The notes under the pieces are model-generated. The model did no database searches and was not told the DNA's origin. It saw only the letters and a list, made by a program, of their open reading frames with translations. A stretch of 64,000 nt of DNA from Homalodisca vitripennis (taxonomy: Eukaryota > Arthropoda > Insecta > Hemiptera > Cicadellidae), in assembly GCF_021130785.1 (NCBI RefSeq), contig NC_060215.1, positions 115,778,501 to 115,842,500 of the forward strand, written 5' to 3'. The translations under genes and the position numbers were made by a program. Position 1 is the stretch's first letter. Each line of letters begins with the position of its first letter. This document shows, in pieces, positions 26,343 through 35,900 of this stretch.

Positions 26343-27395
26343 ATGGAATTGTCTGAAAGAGAACGAATTACTCTGTTGATGATGCGAGGATATGGCGATC
26401 GTCAAAGATCTTATCGGGAAGTTTGTAATTTGTTTAATGACACTTTCCCAGAAAGGAAATCCCATAAGTGTTTCAACAATATCAAAAACTATTGAGCGTT
26501 TTGAAATGACAGGGAGTGTACGTAATCGGCCAAAGTCGGGTAGGATACAATCTGCAACAGATGAAGAACATGCACTAGATGTTTTGCAAAACATTTATTG
26601 AAGACCCACATACATCGCTCAGAAAAGCTGCACAGCAACATGATATGCACCCTATGTCTGTGAGTAAGATTTTGAAAATTAATAAATACAAACCATTTAA
26701 AGTTCATTTAGTCCAACAGTTAAGTGAGGATGATTACGACAGAAGAGTTGAGTTTTGTGAACTTGTGAATGCGCAAATGTGATGACAATAGAGATTTTCT
26801 GACCAACATACTATTTTCTGATGAGGCAACTTTTTTCCTAAATGGCAATGTTAACAGGCACAATTGCCGTTACTCTGGGCTAGTGAAAACCCACATTGGA
26901 TTACTGAGTCCCATTCACAGCAACCACAAAAACTGAACGTATGGTGTGGAATTTTAGGTAACAAAATTGTTGGACCCTTTTTCATCAATGGAAATTTAAA
27001 TGCCGAACTTTACTACAATATGCTCCAAAATGAAATAATCCCAGCTATTCAAATTGCATCAGGAGAATACTTTGATAATGTATGGTTTCAGCAGGATGGT
27101 GCTCCACCCCATTATGGGAGACAGGTAAAGAGGAGTATTTGGATTTAAGGTTTCCCTCATAAATGGATTGGCCGAAGAGGAGAAATCGAATGGCCTCACA
27201 AGATCTCCGGATTTGTCACCAATCGATTATTTCCTATGGGGTCATTTAAAATCCAATGTTTATAGAAGAAAGCCTCATAATTTGGAAGACCTAAGAAACA
27301 GGATTATAGAGGAGATTGCTTTGATAACTGAAGAAATGTTAGGCAACTCCTGTCGAAATCATTTTACACAAGATTGGCTCATTGTCAAACCGTAG
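26343..27395 (+). pseudogene. mariner-family transposase pseudogene (DD41D), multiple frameshifts
   Basis: The gene once encoded a cut-and-paste transposase of about 347 residues, normal for mariner. It starts at ATG 26343 (MELSERERITLLMM) and ends at TAG 27393-27395. An N-terminal helix-turn-helix DNA-binding part (to about 26700; SVSTISKTIERFEMTGSVRN and RPKSGR) precedes the DDE/D catalytic core. The Asp codons are at 26820-26822 (SDEATFF), 27095-27097 (QQDGAPPHY) and 27225-27227 (SPDLSPIDYFLWG). The frame is broken near 26457, 26597, 26780, 26873, 27134, 27154 and 27207, and I read every break as a 1-2 base insertion. The total of 9 extra bases exactly restores a length divisible by three (1044). 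The broken copy is not expected to make enzyme. Confidence 0.92.
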
Positions 27396-27528
27396 AAGGA
27401 ACACAGTTCGAACAATTGCTTTGACACCAAATGCAGGTAAAACGTTTGTTGTAAGACTTTTCTAACAGCATACATTATTTTTTATTTGTAATAAGAAATC
27501 AATAACATAAGTATTTCCATAATTGTAC

Positions 27529-27980
27529 TGTAATAAAAACTGGCAAATTTGTGCTAATAGAACCAGCTTAAAATGAAATTTTTGTTTTATTTTAAATTGA
27601 ACATTTAAAAAAATGCTAAAAAATTAGTGTAACACATTTTGTGGCAAGAACCATGTTAAAATTACATTGTTGAACATCAGTAAAATTTTCAATACTAAAA
27701 ATGCTCTATTTTCTGATAGAATAATTCCCTTGAGATGCGGTTTGTGGGCATTCAATTCAGTAAGCTATTACCGTTTAAAATTATGTATCACAAGGTATAG
27801 GCTTCCATTAAGAATATTCACGATACCCTCGGCAGGACGTCCCCCGTTGGTGTGACATAACAAAACATTGTTCCAAAAAGTAGATGCCCAATCTCTATCA
27901 CGATTGTAAGAGGTTTTCAAATTTATATTTAAATTATTAAAGGATATATTTGGGTGTTTCCAGACATAATATACACCCTG
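27529..27980 (-). repeat. right terminal inverted repeat of the mariner element
   Basis: Inverted partner of 25580-26035. It ends in ACACCCTG at 27973-27980, directly followed by TA (27981-27982), which fits the TA target-site preference of mariner elements. Small frames inside it are not coding. Confidence 0.88.
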
Positions 27981-29027
27981 TATATTTCTTTTTATATACA
28001 ATGATAAGGGTAAATAAAAATGATAGTGGGCATTTTAAGGTGCCCTATGTTGCATTGTTTGATATATCATAAAAGGAATACACTTTTCTCAACATCTAAC
28101 TCATGAGAGTACACAACATCTTTGACAGTACACAATTTACAGACATTCCTCAAAACCAATTTAGTTTAATCTAATAGTCAGCACAGCTTTATTGGGATAT
28201 TGTGTAAATAATAATACAAGTGCATTACAAAAGGCATACTGCATAATTGCATAAACATACTCCAAACTATTATTATTAATCCATTAATTACAGAACTAAC
28301 ACCTTATATTTGGAATGGGAAACTTGTTGTGTGTCCAAGATGTTTAATGGAATGAATCATAAAAAGATCTATTTAACTCGTGATAATTACTTAAGTAGTC
28401 TGTTTATTAGACGAATAGTGGAGCTGGGTGGGGGTAAGGGGTGGATTAGTGAGCTGGTGCTCGAATTTCACTTCGGACAGTTGTTTTAACTCGTCACACT
28501 TAAACACGGTCCAGATCCAATTCATCACAGCTCTCCTCTGACCCTACAAGAACTATTTCCTCCCCAACCTTTGTCGAAAGTTGGGCCGCCATCTTGGAGA
28601 CGTTTAGTCGCCGTGGAATTCCACCCCCTTCCACCACCTTCCATCTAACCCACCCTCGATACCAAACTGTTAACTAGAGACATCTGGGTGTTATTCTGAT
28701 ACTCTTCTCTGAGCTGTTTACTCAAGTGGTCCCTTCACTTCAAGTCTTGCCCCACTTCCTGCCACTCACTCTACTCTGTTTACGTTCTGGAGTTCTCGGA
28801 AATCCATCTTCTGTAATACAATATTTGATCTGCTGATAGTGAAATATCCTTCCTCCCACTTCATAGCTATCATTCCTACAAGAAATAAAATTCGTCGATG
28901 AAAATCATTGAAAAGCATACATTTTAAAGGACCCTTTACTTTAGGGCATTTACAATATACTCAGACGACTCAATTAAATAAATTGTAAGTTTTTCACTAC
29001 AACTTTTTTTATTAACTCGATAAGTGA
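27981..29027. other. non-coding stretch with a PHO-like site at 28585-28595
   Basis: No gene. Between about 28400 and 28800 the composition is mixed, with C-rich runs. GGGCCGCCATCTTGG at 28584-28598 carries a strong PHO/YY1-type GCCAT core (28588-28592), a motif of Polycomb response elements. The rest is AT-rich. Confidence 0.4.
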
Positions 29028-30054
29028 ATTGGATATGTGAGTTCCGTGGAATATTATAATAGTGCATCAACACCGTAAATAGCATTGGAAGGGTTTTGTG
29101 ACTACACCTCACTAGAAACAGTACACTTTGTGAGTTCTTACAATGCCAAATAACAAGCCGAATAAGTGTCTTGAGACCTGTATAACAGTACATTAACACC
29201 ATAAATAGCAATGGAAGGGTTTTTATGACTACACTTCGCTAGCAACAGTACACTATATGAGTTCTTACAATGCCAAATAACCAGCCGGATAAGTGTCTTG
29301 GGAACGGAATAACAATAAACTACCACGAGAAATAGTATTGGGGGTGTTTTACGTGCACATATAACTAGCAACGGTTTATTATGTGAGTTTTTTACAATGC
29401 CAAATAACCAGCCGGATAAATGTCTTTGGAACGGAATAACAATAAACTAACACGAGATATAGTATTGGGGGTGTTTTACGTGCACATATAACTAGCAACG
29501 GTTCATTATATGAGTTTTTACAATGCCAAATAACCAGCCAGATAAGTGTCTTGGGAACGGAATAACAATAAACTACCACGAGATATAGTATTGGGGGTGT
29601 TTTACGTGCACATATAACTAGCAACGGTTTATTATGTGAGTTTTTACAATGCCAAATAACCAGCCGGATAAATGTCTTTGGAACGGAATAACAATAAACT
29701 AACACGAGAAATAGTATTGGGGGTGTTTTACGTGCACATATAACTAGCAACGGTTCATTATATGAGTTTTTACAATGCCAAATAACCAGCCAGATAAGTG
29801 TCTTGGGAACGGAATAACAATAAACTACCACGAGATATAGTATTGGGGGTGTTTTACGTGCACATATAACTAGCAACGGTTTATTATGTGAGTTTTTTTA
29901 CAATGCCAAATAACCAGCCGGATAAATGTCTTTGGAACGGAATAACAATAAACTAACACGAGAAATAGTATTGGGGGTGTTTTACGTGCACATATAACTA
30001 GCAACGGTTCATTATGTGAGTTTTTACAATGCCAAATAACCAGCCAGATAACTT
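29028..30054. repeat. satellite-like tandem array, 126-bp unit, with a 252-bp dimer pattern
   Basis: The landmark CAATGCCAAATAAC (first copies TAACAAG) occurs at 29141, 29268, 29395, 29521, 29647, 29773, 29901 and 30027, giving spacings of 126-128 bp and at least eight units. From 29395 on, two unit types alternate. One has CCGGATAAATGTCTTTGG and TAACACGAG; the other has CCAGATAAGTGTCTTGGG and TACCACGAG. This is a 252-bp higher-order repeat. The first two units are more diverged. Because 126 is divisible by three, the minus strand stays open for 165 codons at 29379-29876 as a 42-residue repeat. That is most simply a by-product of the period, not a gene. Confidence 0.95.
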
Positions 30055-31488
30055 GTGACCCCTACTTTGGTTACATAGGGTAAAGATTTTGTCATGACCG
30101 TGAGCATTTTTATTGTGGGGAACAATGTGGGTTGCTGGGGTTTAGGCGCGGGCGGTGACGTGTTTTATTGGAACTGGGGCATTTCAGGACATCGCTTCGC
30201 ATCGCGCGGCTTGGAATATTGATGTGGGATATTCTGGAACCGATCCAAGGCCTACTACTGTGATAGCGGAATATTCTATTGGACGGGACGGTCCGTATTG
30301 CAGCTGTTTCTTCAAGGTTACGATCATGGAGAAATATTTTTACATCATTGTTTGGAATAATCATCTAATGTTGGTTTTATTTTTACGACAACTTCTATTT
30401 GATTGTATTGTTTTATGTGGGCCTAATGTAAACACCAACATGTACTTGGTTCGAACGACAAGTTATTGACTGTGACGTCTAAACCTAAGTTTAAAATTAA
30501 CTTATTAGTTCACCTGGCATTTCAGAGAATCAACGAAATGTGGCAGCAACAAATGAGCGTGTGTTCTGTTTTAAAAAGCACAAAGTTAAAATTTATTTAT
30601 CACCACTAACATTTCTGAATAATATGTTAAACACACCCTTTCACATGAGGATTAGGGTGTATGTGGTATTAGTGAACTGTTTTACTTCCTGTCACAAATA
30701 CATGTTTTACAAATAGTTATGTCACAACACTTCTTGTATGCTTTGGGTTAGTAGTAGGGGCAGCACCTCGGGAGAAATAAAAATATATATCTGAAACAAT
30801 CGTTTATTTCACAGTTACTCCGAAACTAATGCTCGAAAAAATCGACTTTGTTAATGAAAACATGCAACATTTTGAAATTCTTATTATTTATGCTGGTCTA
30901 ACGTTAATGTTGGATTATTTAATTCGATCAACGTGAATTAAAACGAAATTACGTGCAAGGCTAGGTAAAGTAAAAAAAAACTAGCTCTAAAAAGTACACA
31001 TTTGAAGTCAATTTAATGACGTATCCTATGTGGCCCCAAGACGTTACTCAATATAACTTAATTTCTCTTGAATAGGTAGCCCCCTCACCATCACCACACT
31101 GACTGAGGTTGCACGACGACAACTATACGACTGGCCTCCATTTGGCACGGGACTGGGTACGTTACTTAGCCAGAACTTAGTTATGTTGCAGTCACTTTAA
31201 AGATATATTTACTGAATAAATCTTAACGAATGGGAAGATCTTGAGCTTTTATGATGGGTAGTTTCATGAAAGATTGAACATTGCCTTGCTTATCTTATCT
31301 TCAGAATGTTATGTCATCAATACAAATTCTTTGATAAAGTAATTTGGAGATCATCCTAAAGGAGTAAATACGTGACCTTTAGTGAAATTACTCTCTGTCT
31401 TCACTGCTTCCCAAACTCTATTCTGAGCAATTACAACATTACTCTATTAGTGTACATTATACGCTAGAACGTATTTTCTTCTTTACAG
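30055..31488. other. non-coding stretch with a mixed-composition block at 30110-30270
   Basis: The 30110-30270 block has CpG (GGCGCGGGCGGTGACG, GCATCGCGCGGC) and could be regulatory. A 104-codon frame at 30155-30469 runs over it, but it continues into AT-rich DNA and has no recognisable domain. The rest is AT-rich. The pyrimidine-rich end leads into the acceptor of the next feature. Confidence 0.4.
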
Positions 31489-31820
31489 AACAACAATACA
31501 GTTTAGTTTTGGTTCAGGCTATAAAACGCCCATGTCAGATTTCACCCTAGAACGAAAAAGATCCGGGACTGTGTCGCCTTCGACAGTTTCTTACCGCTGT
31601 CCGCTCCGGTTGCATTTGCTAACAACCATGTCCTCGTCCCGCAACCATGTTAATTGGGCCAGATGTCGCCCGAGGATGTTCTGTCGATCTGCCCCATCGA
31701 CTGCAGATGGTCCTCTGACCGGGAACTCCCCGTCACACCCCCGACACCTCGACCATGGTGTCATATCTGCCCTGATCCCGCACCGAACCACAGCGTGTGG
31801 TGCTACCCGGACCTGGTCAT
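31489..31820 (+). other. Antp: probable 5'-leader (untranslated) exon of Antp
   Basis: The segment is bounded by a good acceptor (TTTTCTTCTTTACAG, ending 31488) and a good donor (GTGAGT at 31821). It is distinctly richer in GC than its flanks, as expected for an exon. It lies 1.85 kb before the acceptor of the coding exon. At least six ATG triplets lie inside (first at 31532), recalling the AUG-rich leaders of insect Antp mRNAs. A TATAAAA at 31520-31526 leaves open that some transcripts start inside this block. The frame opened at 31532 stays open to the donor and across the join into the next exon. This is inferred from splice signals and composition only. Confidence 0.5.
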
Positions 31821-33673
31821 GTGAGTACACAGGAGATTCACTCGAATACACATTTATCCTTGAATTGTATCCCCATTATTGTGGCACTGATATGAGTTAT
31901 GGATTAAAGTAAAACATTTTACGTATTTTTTTTAAAATGATAGTAAAATAATAAATAAGCGGGAACACAGTGATTAAGGAAGAATATCATATGTATTAAC
32001 TGAGAATGCCGTTATTAAAAACATTTCTTTAAGGGTAATATATAAGTGAATTAATCATTCATTATAATCAAGGATTCTTCAAATGTGACTATTCCATGTT
32101 TCCCATATTGGGAGATTTAAAACGTTTTTTGTAACCTTTCCAACCGATCTTTGTTAAGAAACGTCTTAACGTTTTAATATTCAAACATGGGCAATGTAAA
32201 AAGTAAATTGTCTTTATCAAATCTCTTTAAGGTGGTTAGTACAACAAGAAAGATACTTAATTGGGTTAAACCTACCGGCAATATATCGCTAAAAACTTGA
32301 CCACGCCTTACATAAGGATTCAAACACGATGCAGAATATTCCAGTAAGTTAACACTGGATACGTGTGTTGTATAGAACGAGTTGATGTTGTGGGAGGGGG
32401 TTAGGTGAGGGGGAGAAACGCTGAGCAAATTATCTCTGGAGCATGAAGTGATTAATGCAATGTTTTGAACACGTTTGACCCCCTACCCTGCCCCTCTCCT
32501 TTCCTTTTGTTTACCTGCACCTCTGTGCTTACTTACTTTAATTACAGTCTACTTCTTGATGTATGATTTTTTGCGTATGTTTCGTTGTTTATTTTCTGTT
32601 GAAAATTGAAATGTGTGTAGCATTTACCTATTTGGAATTGAAATTTCAACAGAGAAAACTTATTCAGATAAACTTGATCATAAACTGCTTTGGTAAACCT
32701 ATCGTGTTGAATGATATTGCTATTTATACGGAATAGTTTATTATCAATGATTGGCGTTGATCTAAGAGCCATAAAATCCAGTGATTGGTTATCACTCACT
32801 GATGAAAACTGATAACGGAGTGGCCGGTACATCCCAAATAAAGATATATTTCCCTTCGTGATTAAATAATAGAGATGAATCCGAGAGTTAGCGCTAGAAC
32901 GTGTATTATGGATTAGACCTTATATTCCTTTACTCAAAGAAGACTACAGAGGCTAGGCAACCCTATCACCTCGAACCCGAAGGGAAGGACAAACGAAAAA
33001 GTAACTGGAGATCAGTCTAGTGCTTTAAAAAAAACTAAGCTAGTACAACTTTAGTTGTAATGATAGTTATAATGCAGTACAATTATTGAATGTGTCATAA
33101 TTTATTAAACGTAATACCGACTAGCACATTTTTCATTCTGATTTGACCAGATACAAGTAATTATGCTTCAGAAATAATTGTTTGACAAAGTTAACACTGT
33201 AATTGTTATTATACAATACTGAGCTGTACGTATTTGTAACGATTATGTTTTGTCTAACTAACAAGAATGGCTGAGTGAAAATCCAGCGTAAAAATCTAGA
33301 AACGTGACTGAGAACAGCTGGCCAATATGTCAGTTGTCCGGAATCCATTGTGTCAACACCGACACAATGATCGCCCCATCGGCGTTGAACTGAACTTTGA
33401 GCAAACAATCGCGACCTGAGACTTCACTCAAATTTGGCGGGTTTTAATTTGTCTGCACGTTTTTTTCAATAAGTATAATCAGGGTTTAAGATTAAATATA
33501 TTAATATGAATAGTTGTCATAGTATTTTTCTCTGTAGGGGTCTTGTAAAATGCTAAGACTACCAGAAATGTTGCAGTAAACTTTTCGTGAATTTAAATTC
33601 CTTTCAAAAAGTATTTTGCAAGACTAGAAATACATTCAAGGCTCGAAATTGACGAAACACTGTTTGTTTACAG
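31821..33673 (+). other. Antp: probable leader intron of Antp
   Basis: It runs from GTGAGT (31821) to TTTGTTTACAG (ending 33673). The content is AT-rich with no coding frames of note. Its length, 1853 bp, is ordinary. Its existence depends on the upstream leader exon being real; the 3' acceptor is better supported because it sits 230 bp before the Antp start. Confidence 0.45.
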
Positions 33674-33903
33674 GGGTGGACCCAGTTTTGGGCGTCGAAG
33701 CTTCAACTGTTTTCATCGGAAGCCTGCTCTCCGTCGACGGCGACTCCACAGCAGCACCCTCTGTGAGAGAGTGATCTCCCTCGACGCTGGGATAAAGTGT
33801 CAGTGCTGTGATCAGTGTTTTGTGACAAGTGTAGTAGAAAGATGATATAAGGATGATTAGTGGGTGTGATTTCTCGGAGAGTTCGCGAGAGCGAGAGTTC
33901 GAG
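33674..33903 (+). other. Antp: 5' UTR part of the Antp coding exon
   Basis: It follows the acceptor CAG at 33671-33673 and runs to the start codon at 33904. It contains a minimal ATG-ATA-TAA upstream frame at 33842-33850. It also has an ATG at 33853 in frame with Antp that would add 17 residues (MISGCDFSESSREREFE). The conserved insect N-terminus begins at 33904, so I keep the second start. With the leader exon joined, the frame from 31532 ends at TGA 33772-33774. Confidence 0.6.
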
Positions 33904-34660
33904 ATGAGTTCGTATTTCGCCAACTCGTACATGGGGGATTTGCGGAACGGAGGGGTCGTTCCTGCGGAACATCCCCATCAGCAGCATCAGCACTACGGTG
34001 CAGCGGTGGTTCCGCAGGGGAACCCCAACCCGGATCCCAATTGCGACCCCAACGTCGTGGGACTCCGGCAGGGGATTCCACCTCACCATTACGGAGGCCC
34101 TCCGGCCGCGGGGCAACCTCCGCAAGGCATGCCTTACCCGAGGTTCCCGCCGTACGATCGCATGGACATCCGCAACGCCGCGTACTACGGCGCTCAGCAA
34201 GGCATTCCCGTGGAAGGGTACCGGCCCGATTCCCCCGGTGGTATGGGCCACATGGGCGGGCAGAACGGTCACCAGACCCCGGTAGTGTACGCCTCGTGCA
34301 AACTACAAGCCGCGGTGGGCACCAACGGAATCGTGGGTGGACCCGGGAGTCCTCCGGACCTCGTGGACCCGGGTCCTCCCATGAACAACCACCACCATCA
34401 CCAACCTCCGCCCCAGCATCACATGAACCACCAACAACATCCCCACCCGCACCACCAGCACCATCCGTCGCAGCAGCAACCACCTAACCACATGATGTAC
34501 AACAACGTTAACCAGCAACCACCGCCGCACCACCAGCAAGTGGTGGTCAACCAACAACCACCCGGGCCGCAGTCGCAACCACCTCCGCAACAACCACCCA
34601 ATAACAACAACAACTCAAACCTGCCCAGTCCACTATACCCATGGATGAGGAGTCAGTTCG
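33904..34660 (+). CDS. Antp: Antennapedia, coding exon 1 (residues 1-252 and first base of codon 253)
   Basis: Antennapedia is the homeotic transcription factor that gives thoracic segments and legs their identity; it acts in the nucleus. This exon encodes the N-terminal regulatory half. Residues 1-10 are the conserved MSSYFANSYM that fixes the start. Residues 78-87 are YPRFPPYDRM, and 126-139 are PVVYASCKLQAAVG, both hallmarks of insect Antp. Residues 160-238 are a His/Gln/Pro/Asn-rich low-complexity run (opa-type). LYPWM at 244-248 is the hexapeptide that contacts Extradenticle/Pbx, followed by RSQF. The exon ends after the first G of codon 253 at a GTAAGT donor (34661). The codons are GC-rich compared with the AT-rich surroundings. 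Reading past the donor gives only 11 more residues before a stop, so splicing is required. Minus-strand and other-frame ORFs over this exon are shadows. Confidence 0.97.
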
Positions 34661-35639
34661 GTAAGTTCATTTACAACAGCATGCAAATTATCTAGAAATA
34701 GATTCACGTATTTTTTATAGTATTCCTTTGAAAAGTAATAAATTTTATAGTAACTGTTATATCAGTAAGAGGAGAATTTAAGTGATACATTTACATAAAC
34801 AAGACCTTAATTTCTCCTTTTGATAGAATATTGTTATTTGCTAACCATTTGCTTCATTTACATTTTTTCTAAACCAATAACTATTTTATAGCTATTACTA
34901 TATTCTGCTCTCATGTAGTACTGATGTTTGTTTATGTCTCAAGGTTACTGATAAAACTGTCAGTATCCTAAAATATCAGTATATAATATATAAGAAAATA
35001 TATGTGTCAGTATCATACACCTTGTAAAGCCATAATACAAATGCAGAACTTACATATTGATGCGGATTTAGTGCAATTATGTTATGGATTTGCCAGGTAG
35101 TTTAGTTGATAAGATGTAGTTATGAGCAGAGACCAGAATGGTGTCTGTTATGAGTAAACCATAAGTAGGATGAGTTTTTTTTTTGTCAACTTTATTGTTC
35201 ACTGGAATGATTACAAGTGGACAGCATGTTTTACTATAGCGAGTTATAAACACGAAACTATGAATGGTCGGTGTAATGTGATTGTTGTAGTAGCTGTAAA
35301 CAAACAAGCAAACATTTTGTTACATCACTGCTTACAAGTGTGGGAAGAGCAAACGTATATATTCTATCGATAAGACGGACGGTGTGCGCTCGTTTATTGA
35401 CAATTTTCAATCCGGAAGTGCAGATATTACAATGTATTTTTAAAGGAGGGCAGGGTCGGAGGGAGACTCATCTTCCGGTGTCATCAGAGCTCGATCAAGC
35501 TGATTTACTGCTCACCAGCTCTCCGTGAATAATATATAGGGCGAGTTTTGATCCCTGGGTGCGCGCCAACACCACAAGTCACTCGCTGTGCTCACCAGTT
35601 CCTAGCTTCTCTTCTTGTCACCCCGAGAGTTATGAACCC

Positions 35640-35900
35640 ACACCGATGTTACACATGCTCGCACTCCCCCCCCTCGTGTGTCTCCCTGTTTCTCTCTCTC
35701 ACTCTCCTCTGGTCTTTGTCCAATGATTAACCGGTCATGTTTCTCGAGCAGTTGGGGACTTTGATCTAATCTCGGGTGTCAAAATTGTTTCATTGTGCTG
35801 TTCGCCCGGATATTTTTGGCGCCCGTTTGAGAATTATTTATGGAAGTCCGGCCGTGATTAAGCGTCCTTCAAGGAATTAGAAGCGCGTAATAAGCATTGT
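35640..35900. promoter_or_regulatory. CT tract plus GC-richer block, candidate intronic regulatory element
   Basis: A C/CT-rich stretch (35669-35715, with CTCTCTCTCACTCTC) supplies several GAGA-type sites. It is followed by a mixed segment with CpG and homeodomain cores (GTGATTAAGC, TTATTTATGG). Its position about 1 kb into the Antp intron fits an enhancer or Polycomb/trithorax element. The evidence is composition and motifs only. Confidence 0.3.

Larger units (their letters stand above)
25580..27980 (+). mobile_element. degenerate DD41D (rosa-like) mariner transposon, about 2.4 kb
   Basis: This is a Tc1/mariner-superfamily DNA transposon. It has two inverted arms of about 455 bp (25580-26035 and 27529-27980) around a broken transposase gene. 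The right end reads ...ACACCCTG followed by TA, the expected mariner end and target dinucleotide. The left end is CACGGGTGTAT..., one base longer than the mirrored right end, and a clean TA is not directly adjacent (nearest at 25575-25576), so the left tip is worn. Spacing of the second and third catalytic Asp, after allowing for small insertions, is 41 residues, which places it in the DD41D group known from rosa-type elements. It cannot be active by itself. Confidence 0.9.

Noticed and set aside
29379..29876. 165-codon minus-strand ORF of 42-residue repeats
   Set aside because: It follows from a 126-bp tandem repeat, a multiple of three. Units with 127-128 bp spacing break it and there is no sign of a start region or promoter.
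17008..30054. Tandem arrays considered as CRISPR
   Set aside because: The units are contiguous 125-126-bp repeats with no unique spacers, and the genome is clearly eukaryotic.
31520..31526. TATAAAA as the main Antp promoter
   Set aside because: No good initiator lies 25-30 bp downstream, and the block is better explained as an exon with an acceptor at 31488. I mention it only as an alternative.
33703..34593. Long open frames on the minus strand and in other + frames over Antp exon 1 (up to 208 codons)
   Set aside because: They are shadows of the GC- and CA-rich Antp coding exon. They encode low-complexity peptides and none has a conserved motif.
34661..34695. Continuation of Antp exon 1 to a stop at 34695 as a homeodomain-less protein
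   Set aside because: It reads through a strong GTAAGT donor, and the 11 added residues have no family counterpart. An intron-retention form cannot be excluded but has no support.
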